Positions 58,612 to 64,000 of a DNA stretch of 64,000 nucleotides are shown piece after piece; within the stretch, counting starts at the first letter, position 1, and every line of letters begins with the position of its first letter. The stretch is taken from contig NZ_FQUP01000001.1 of NCBI RefSeq assembly GCF_900129325.1, forward strand, positions 1,204,214 to 1,268,213, in the 5' to 3' direction. Made by a program: the position numbers and the translations under genes. Under the pieces are notes generated by a model. That model saw only the letters and a list, made by a program, of their open reading frames with translations. It was not told the DNA's origin and did not search any database. The stretch is from Kaistia soli DSM 19436 (GTDB taxonomy: Bacteria > Pseudomonadota > Alphaproteobacteria > Rhizobiales > Kaistiaceae).

Positions 58612-60716
58612 TGGCTCGCGCACTCTTCATTTCAGTCGTGTTCTGGCTGGCGCTCGTGATGCCGGCAACGGCCGGGCCGCTGGCCGGGCTCATCGCGGCA
58701 ATCCCTGCGATTGCGGCTCTCGGTTCGACCGCCGCCAGCCTGATTGGTTGGGGCGTCACGGCCGCGCTGGCGATCGGCGCAAGCCTGCTGTTGGCCCCGA
58801 AGGCGCAGACGCCAACGCCATCCGATGTTTCCGGCGTCGTCAAGCAGGACGTGCCTGCGCGCTGGGTGCATCGCGGCCGTCGCCGTGTCGGCGGGGCGCT
58901 GCTCTTTGCTGAGGTAAAGGCCGGCAATCTGCATCTGCTGATCGCAAATCAGCATGGGCGCTGCGAGGCGTTCGAACGGACCCTGCTCGACGGCCACGAA
59001 GTCGTGCTCGACGGACTCGGCCTCGTCACTGGCATCGTCGGATCGGGGGAAAACCCCTATCCACTTTATACGATTCAGGTGGTCACACGTCCGGGCACCG
59101 ATGATCAGACGGCAGTCGGCGAGCTGACCGGAACCTTTCCGGAGCTCTGGACATCCGATCATCGCGTGCGCGGAACAGCGCTGACTTATATCTGGCAAGG
59201 CTATGTCGACCCCGAGAATTTCTCGAAGGTCTATCCGAACCGAATCATTCAGGTTGAGCAGATCGGCCGCTTTGGCCAGGCCTATGACCCGCGCGACGCG
59301 ACGACGGCATGGACGCAGAATATCGCTCTGCTGCTTGGCGACTATCTCACCAGTGCCGATGGGATGCAGATCGCGTCTGGCTACATCAACATGCCCCGGC
59401 TCGCCGCCGCGGCGGATCTTTGCGACGAAGAGGTGCCGATCAAAGGCGGCAGCACGATCCCGCGCTATAATGGCGGCCTCTCCTATTCCATGGACGCCGA
59501 CCCTGCTTCAATCATCAGCCGCTATCTGACGGCGATGGATGGCCGGTTGACACTGCTTGCCGATGGCACGGTCGGCATCGACGCGGGCGCCTTTAGCGAG
59601 CCGACCGTCATCTTCGATGACAGCTGCATCATCGGCTACGAGCTGCGCGCCGGCGGCGATCCGGCGAGCGAGGCGAACGATATCCGGGCGCAGTTCACCT
59701 TCGCTGGCGCCGACTATGTGGCGGCCGACGCCGACCCCTGGCGCGACGAGGCTGATATCGCAGCGAGCGGCGAGGCGAAGACGGCGACGCTGAGCCTGTT
59801 CGAAGTCGAGCATCACAATCATGCCCGGCGGCTGATGAAGCTTGCTGCCGCCCGCGCCCTGCCCGCCTATCAGGGCTCGATCACGACCAACCTCAAAGGC
59901 CTCGAGGCCTGGGATCAGCGCTTCGTCCGCATCCGCGGCACCCTCTATAGCCTCGATCACACATTCGAGGTGCTCAATATCGCGCTTGATCCCGCGACTA
60001 TGACTGTGACGCTGCAAGTCGTCTCCCTTGCCGCTGCTGCCTATGCGTTCGATGCCGAAACGGAAGAGGGAACGGCACCGACGATCCCCGACGATGATGA
60101 TGCGGCGACGATCGGCCCGCCCGAAGGCCTAACGGTGACGCGGTCCTATCGCACCGTCTCAAGCGGCGTGCGGGCGCCCGTTCTGGAAGTCGCCTGGGAT
60201 GCGCCGCTTCGGGCCTATTCGACGGCGCAGGCGCAGATCTCGGTGCATGGCGCCGGTGCCTGGCGCGACATTACCTTGGTGCGTGACGCCAACCCGCCGC
60301 AGGCGGGATTGGCCGAGAGCGTCTCGGACGGCACGGAATATGATGTGCGCGTGCGCTGGCGGGCGCCGGATACCGACTGGTCGACGATCTCGACCGAAAC
60401 GGCGATCGGCGACCCCGACGCTCCCGATGCGCCGACCGCCGTCGCCGCAACCCCTGTCGGCGGCGGCTCGGTCGATATCCTCTGGTTGGCGCCGGTCTCG
60501 GCTCGTTATGCCGGGGCGCGCATCTATGGCAACGACGTCGACGATTTCGCGACAGCCGATCTGCTGTCCGATCTACCCGGCGCGCCATCGCCGAACCTGC
60601 AGAGCCACAGACTGACCGGACTTGCCGCCGACACCTGGTATTTTTGGGTCACAGCGGTCAACGGCTCCGGCGTCGAGAGCGCGGAAGCCGGCTCTGGCGC
60701 GACGACCATCACCTGA
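58611..60716 (+). CDS. Tail tip/megatron-like protein (GTA gp15 slot)
   Basis: The 701-residue protein starts with a signal-like helix (ALFISVVFWLALVMPATAG) and a second hydrophobic stretch (IPAIAALGSTAASLIGWG), as TipJ-like proteins often do. A beta-rich core (RWVHRGRRRVGGALLFAEVK, FGQAYDPRDATTAWTQNIAL) and C-terminal fibronectin-like units (VLEVAWDAPLRAYSTAQAQI, AAPVSARYAG-type, here WLAPVSARYAGARIYG) follow. It forms the central tip and fibre base. Confidence 0.82.
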   Translation: MARALFISVVFWLALVMPATAGPLAGLIAAIPAIAALGSTAASLIGWGVTAALAIGASLLLAPKAQTPTPSDVSGVVKQDVPARWVHRGRRRVGGALLFAEVKAGNLHLLIANQHGRCEAFERTLLDGHEVVLDGLGLVTGIVGSGENPYPLYTIQVVTRPGTDDQTAVGELTGTFPELWTSDHRVRGTALTYIWQGYVDPENFSKVYPNRIIQVEQIGRFGQAYDPRDATTAWTQNIALLLGDYLTSADGMQIASGYINMPRLAAAADLCDEEVPIKGGSTIPRYNGGLSYSMDADPASIISRYLTAMDGRLTLLADGTVGIDAGAFSEPTVIFDDSCIIGYELRAGGDPASEANDIRAQFTFAGADYVAADADPWRDEADIAASGEAKTATLSLFEVEHHNHARRLMKLAAARALPAYQGSITTNLKGLEAWDQRFVRIRGTLYSLDHTFEVLNIALDPATMTVTLQVVSLAAAAYAFDAETEEGTAPTIPDDDDAATIGPPEGLTVTRSYRTVSSGVRAPVLEVAWDAPLRAYSTAQAQISVHGAGAWRDITLVRDANPPQAGLAESVSDGTEYDVRVRWRAPDTDWSTISTETAIGDPDAPDAPTAVAATPVGGGSVDILWLAPVSARYAGARIYGNDVDDFATADLLSDLPGAPSPNLQSHRLTGLAADTWYFWVTAVNGSGVESAEAGSGATTIT

Positions 60717-60734
60717 CATTCACCGGAGAGAACC

Positions 60735-62963
60735 ATGGCCACTTATCCGCACGGCGGCGCGTCGTCGGTTTTCCGTGATTTCGATCAGGCGGGAAATCCT
60801 GTCAGCGGCGTTCGCGAGCCGCTGAAGAACGATATCCGCGATCTGCTCGCCTTCTACGAGACCCTGTTGAACGTCCTTGAAGGCGCCACGGGCGATGCGG
60901 CGGCGATCGCGGAGATTCTGGCGGCCTTTGCCAACAAGGCCGACAAGGGAACAGACGTGGCCACCGGCGCGCGGGCGGGTGTCGCTGGCGCAAATATCGC
61001 GTCGGCCGCGACTACCGATCTCGGCGCAGCCACCGGCGACTTCGCAGCCATCACCGGCACGACGACGATCTCCTCGCTTGGCACGGCGCCTGCCGGTATC
61101 GAGCGGACGGTCTACTTCACGGGTGTGCTGACCCTCACCCACTCTGGCACGCTGGTGCTCCCGACGGGCGCCAACATCACGACTGCGGGCGGTGACGTTG
61201 CGGTATTCCGCTCGCATGGCGGCGGCGCATGGAGGTGCGTCAGCTTTTTGCGGGCGAACGGAGTATCCGTGGGACTGAACAAGGCGGCTGCCGAGGTCGT
61301 CATTATCGGAGCAGACGACAATCAGTATGTGACGTCGCTCGGCGTCAAGGGCGCGCTGGATGCGCGTATCAATCCAATTGATGCCCTCCTTTTTTGGCTT
61401 GATTCGCGTATCAGCCCGATCGAGGGGGGTCTCGCGCCCATGGTCGACTTTACGGGCTCAGACGACAGTATCCCCTTCTTCGTTGACGACGCGTATGGCC
61501 TGCTGCTTGGCGTTTCCAAGAGCACAGGGCTGCCGCTTGGATCAGTCCTCGACAAGATCGTGACGGACCTGCGCTGGAAGAGTGCCGCAAGTGAAGCTGT
61601 AGGCGCTCCGTTGCAGAATCTGCTGGTTTATCGCGGGAGTTCTGCGGTCCTGCCGATCATCGTTGACGCAAACTACGGTTTGGTGCTCGGCGTCGACACC
61701 ACGACGGGAGTGGCCACCGGGTCGATGGTCTCGAGCTTTGGCAGCGGCGGCTCGTCGATCGTCATTCCCCGCACGGACCGGACCGGCATCATTTCTTATG
61801 GCCAGTCGCTTTCGGTCGGCGCGCAGGGCCAGCCGCCACTTTCTACTTCGCAGCCCTACAGTAATCTTACCTTTATCGATGGTCCCAAGGCCGCGGTAGG
61901 AACGGGTACGGCAGCATCGAAGCCGCTCGTTGAGGACAGCCTGGCGGAAGGTGCTGTCGGGACTGGCAATCGTGGTGAAACGCCCTGCTCCGGCATGGCG
62001 AACTATGCGGTGCAGCTCGCGGCGCTAGAAAACGGCGTCATTCCCTCGGACTTCGTCGTCTTTTCCTCCGCGCCTGGGCAGGGCGGCCGAACGATCGCCG
62101 AGCTTTCCAAGGGGACTTCCTACTATGACCGACTGATCGGCCATGTAACTGCCGCCAAGGCGCTCGCGACGGCGGCAGGCAAGTCCTATTCGGTCCCGGT
62201 CATCGGCTGGATTCAGGGCGAAACCGATTGCGACAATGCAACGTCGCGCGCGGCCTATCTCGCCAGCTTGCTGCAGCTCGTCAGCGACCTGAATACCGAC
62301 ATCCGACCGATCACCGGCCAGTCAAGCGCGGTTCATCTCGTCATCTACCAGACGAGCTACAAGGCAGTGACGTCGTCCGCCGCTATCGCTCTTGCACAGA
62401 TGGACGCTGTTGCGCAGAGCAGCCACATTCATTTCGGGACGCCAATCTACGATCTTGCCTTCAACGCCGGCGATCAGACGCATCTCGACAATATCAGCTA
62501 TCTCCGCCTCGGCCGCCGACTTGGCCGGGCGGCCAAGCAGCTCGTCATCGATCAGCGCGTTCCGGATTGCGTCTGGCCTGTCTCGGCAACGGCCAAGGGC
62601 ACGGCGCTGCACCTTGCCATGCGCGCGCCGACGCCGCTCGCGATCGACACCACCAATCTGGCGGCGGCGACGAACAACGGCTTCAAGGTGATCGACGACA
62701 CGGGAACGCTCGCCCTTTCGGGCATCGCGGTCGATGGCGCCGCCGGCGTCAATTTCACGCTCAACCGGGCTCTCGGCGCCAATCCGAAGATCCGTTACGC
62801 GCTCGATTACCTCGGCAGCGGCCTGCACATACTCGGCGGTGCCTCCGGCAATCTGCGCGATACGACGGCCGGCACTGCCAAGATCAGCGGGACCGATTAT
62901 CCGCTCTGGCATGTCGCGCCGGCCTTCGAGCTTCCCATCACCGTTTTGGATGCATCCACATGA
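60735..62963 (+). CDS. Tail fibre with sialate O-acetylesterase (SASA) domain
   Basis: The 742-residue fibre has an N-terminal tip-binding part (SSVFRDFDQAGNPVSGVREP), the module shared with prophage 1 (about residues 85-170), linker, then an SGNH-like SASA domain: ISYGQSLSVGAQ with Ser358, PVIGWIQGETDCDN, and the DQTH pair Asp580/His583. It probably removes acetyl groups from host polysaccharide. The C-terminal 150 residues form a beta domain. The stop overlaps the next ATG. Confidence 0.88.
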   Translation: MATYPHGGASSVFRDFDQAGNPVSGVREPLKNDIRDLLAFYETLLNVLEGATGDAAAIAEILAAFANKADKGTDVATGARAGVAGANIASAATTDLGAATGDFAAITGTTTISSLGTAPAGIERTVYFTGVLTLTHSGTLVLPTGANITTAGGDVAVFRSHGGGAWRCVSFLRANGVSVGLNKAAAEVVIIGADDNQYVTSLGVKGALDARINPIDALLFWLDSRISPIEGGLAPMVDFTGSDDSIPFFVDDAYGLLLGVSKSTGLPLGSVLDKIVTDLRWKSAASEAVGAPLQNLLVYRGSSAVLPIIVDANYGLVLGVDTTTGVATGSMVSSFGSGGSSIVIPRTDRTGIISYGQSLSVGAQGQPPLSTSQPYSNLTFIDGPKAAVGTGTAASKPLVEDSLAEGAVGTGNRGETPCSGMANYAVQLAALENGVIPSDFVVFSSAPGQGGRTIAELSKGTSYYDRLIGHVTAAKALATAAGKSYSVPVIGWIQGETDCDNATSRAAYLASLLQLVSDLNTDIRPITGQSSAVHLVIYQTSYKAVTSSAAIALAQMDAVAQSSHIHFGTPIYDLAFNAGDQTHLDNISYLRLGRRLGRAAKQLVIDQRVPDCVWPVSATAKGTALHLAMRAPTPLAIDTTNLAAATNNGFKVIDDTGTLALSGIAVDGAAGVNFTLNRALGANPKIRYALDYLGSGLHILGGASGNLRDTTAGTAKISGTDYPLWHVAPAFELPITVLDAST
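60987..61244 (+). repeat. Fibre module shared with prophage 1 (copy 2)
   Basis: Same length and frame as 18,301-18,558, aligned without gaps. The DNA stays close even at wobble positions in parts (for example GGTGACGTTGCGGTATTCCG in both), which points to recent exchange or a common recent source rather than protein-level constraint. Confidence 0.85.
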
Positions 62964-63868
62964 GCAACCTCTGCTTTAGACTGTCTTCGGTCATCCCCGG
63001 CGCCAGTGCATTCCCGCTGGCGCCATCCGACTTTCAGGCCATCGTCCCCGCGCCGGCCGCGCGGCCGTTCGATGCCCTCAACGCAGCTGCGCCCGCCTAT
63101 GCGCTGCATAGCTTCCGCAAGATGCTGCTCACCTATGACGGCCCGGCCTGTCGCCTGCGCCGCAGCTCGGACAATGTCGAGCTCAACTTCGCGCCGGACA
63201 CCTTGTCATCGGTCATCACGACTTGGCTCGCGGGCGCGACCGCCTTCCTGGTCCGTATGTATGATCACAGCGGCAACAACCGCGATCTCTATCAGCCGTC
63301 GGCGAGCGCGCAACCGAGCATCATTCTCAGTGGCGCCTATCCCTTCGCCGATTTCGATGGATCTGACGACTATATCGATCTGGTCAATGGTCTCGGCTTT
63401 GCCAGAAACCGCGCCGGTCTGACTGTAGCGGCGCTGGCCAACCCCGATACTGTCGCCGGCAACAAGGCAATCGCCTTCTGGGCTACCACTGGAGGCACCA
63501 GCGGCACAATTGATGTCGGTAGCGTCTCGGGAACGAGCAAGGCTTCGTTCGGTCGCACCAGTTCGACGCAATCCACGGCCAATGTGCCGATCACGGCCGC
63601 CGCTTGGCACCGGATGATCGGCCGCGCGGATTGGACGACGCCAATCCTCTCGGCCCAGATCGACGGAACCGAAGGCACGGTCACTGCCAGCGTCACGACG
63701 GGTGTGACGGCCGACGTCGATCTGACGCTTAATCCGTCTGTCGGACGGCATCAGACCGTCTCGCGCTGGTGGGATGGCAAGTTCGCGGCGTCCGCCTGGT
63801 ACACATCCGCGATCTCGGATGCCAACCGGACCCTGCTTAACACGGCGCTGGCGGCAATCAGCCCGTAA
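62960..63868 (+). CDS. Fibre-associated protein, arabinofuranosidase-like beta-sandwich
   Basis: ATG 62,960 overlaps the fibre stop and gives 302 residues. AYALHSFRKMLLTYDGPACR, then LRRSSDNVELNFAPD, VRMYDHSGNNRDLYQPS and FADFDGSDDYIDLVNG match the concanavalin-like N-terminal fold of alpha-L-arabinofuranosidase B and LamG-type proteins, common in phage fibres. It probably binds or cuts surface glycans. Catalytic residues cannot be assigned with confidence. Confidence 0.78.
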   Translation: MSNLCFRLSSVIPGASAFPLAPSDFQAIVPAPAARPFDALNAAAPAYALHSFRKMLLTYDGPACRLRRSSDNVELNFAPDTLSSVITTWLAGATAFLVRMYDHSGNNRDLYQPSASAQPSIILSGAYPFADFDGSDDYIDLVNGLGFARNRAGLTVAALANPDTVAGNKAIAFWATTGGTSGTIDVGSVSGTSKASFGRTSSTQSTANVPITAAAWHRMIGRADWTTPILSAQIDGTEGTVTASVTTGVTADVDLTLNPSVGRHQTVSRWWDGKFAASAWYTSAISDANRTLLNTALAAISP

Positions 63869-63946
63869 CGGATCCAAGGCCGTTGGGCGGCGGTATCTCA
63901 GGACGCCACTGACGGGCTGAATCCTTCTCATTCTCCGGAGTTCAAA

Positions 63947-64000
63947 ATGAAGCTCGTCAGTGACTGGCGCGCGGTGCTGAAGCACGCGTGGTCGATCAAA
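63947..64000 (+). CDS. Holin-like protein, N-terminal fragment
   Basis: ATG 63,947, behind CCGGAG, opens MKLVSDWRAVLKHAWSIK and runs off the window edge. It matches the start of the prophage 1 holin-like protein at 21,909 in 13 of the first 15 residues. The lysis cassette of prophage 2 should follow to the right. Confidence 0.85.
   Translation, partial: MKLVSDWRAVLKHAWSIK

Larger units (their letters stand above)
30958..64000 (+). mobile_element. Prophage 2 (lambda-like control, GTA-like tail), right end outside the window
   Basis: It begins at the 3' end of tRNA-Phe with int and a Xis-like gene, then has control, replication, packaging, head, tail, fibre and holin genes. The last gene in the window is a holin start, so lysis genes and attR lie to the right. 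The gene set looks complete and intact, suggesting an inducible prophage, though this needs experimental proof. Confidence 0.95.

Overview
The window looks like the chromosome of a GC-rich alphaproteobacterium of the order Hyphomicrobiales (Rhizobiales). The evidence is the core gene order murA - DUF2948 - hisD - UPF0262 - low-molecular-weight tyrosine phosphatase - maf - yacG - tRNA-Phe, plus a DUF982 gene. Genus cannot be set from sequence reading alone. Two different siphovirus-type prophages flank this 5.9-kb core segment.

Prophage 1 (1 to about 24,940; its left end lies outside the window) is transcribed rightward. It runs from the end of the large terminase through portal, S49 protease, HK97-type capsid, connectors, tail tube, lambda-like G/GT chaperone pair with a -1 frameshift site, tape measure with an embedded M15-like peptidase, NlpC/P60 and TipJ tip proteins, and a 1254-residue fibre with an SGNH esterase. 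A lysis cassette (holin-like protein, SAR endolysin, nested spanins) and small accessory genes follow. It ends against the 3' end of a tRNA-Thr(GGT).

The core segment (25,017-30,961) has tRNA-Thr on the minus strand at its left edge and tRNA-Phe on the plus strand at its right edge. Both tRNA 3' ends point outward into a prophage.

Prophage 2 (about 30,958 to beyond 64,000) starts with a leftward integration operon (RHH regulator, several tiny coupled ORFs, Xis-like, integrase). Then come a second RHH gene, a two-gene leftward operon, and a CI/Cro switch with matching operator pairs on both sides of the repressor gene. The early rightward operon holds a 26-codon ORF, RNase H, an O-like initiator with iterons inside its gene, a small protein with a sliding-clamp-type motif, a ParB-like protein and a putative late regulator. 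A low-GC accessory locus (41,022-42,385) follows, in which a GGGAAAG slippery heptamer and a downstream stem-loop sit at the stop codon between two ORFs. Next are HNH, an antisense lipoprotein, the terminase, the head genes, and a tail module ordered like the Rhodobacter gene transfer agent. The tail ends with a sialate-esterase-type fibre, an arabinofuranosidase-like fibre protein and the start of a holin gene.

The prophages differ in head and tail genes but share a 258-bp fibre module and a holin family. Each also carries antisense lipoprotein genes in or near its structural modules. The most novel candidate is the 41.0-42.4 kb frameshift locus. The operator pairs, the RHH iterons and the intragenic origin are the other strong non-coding signals.
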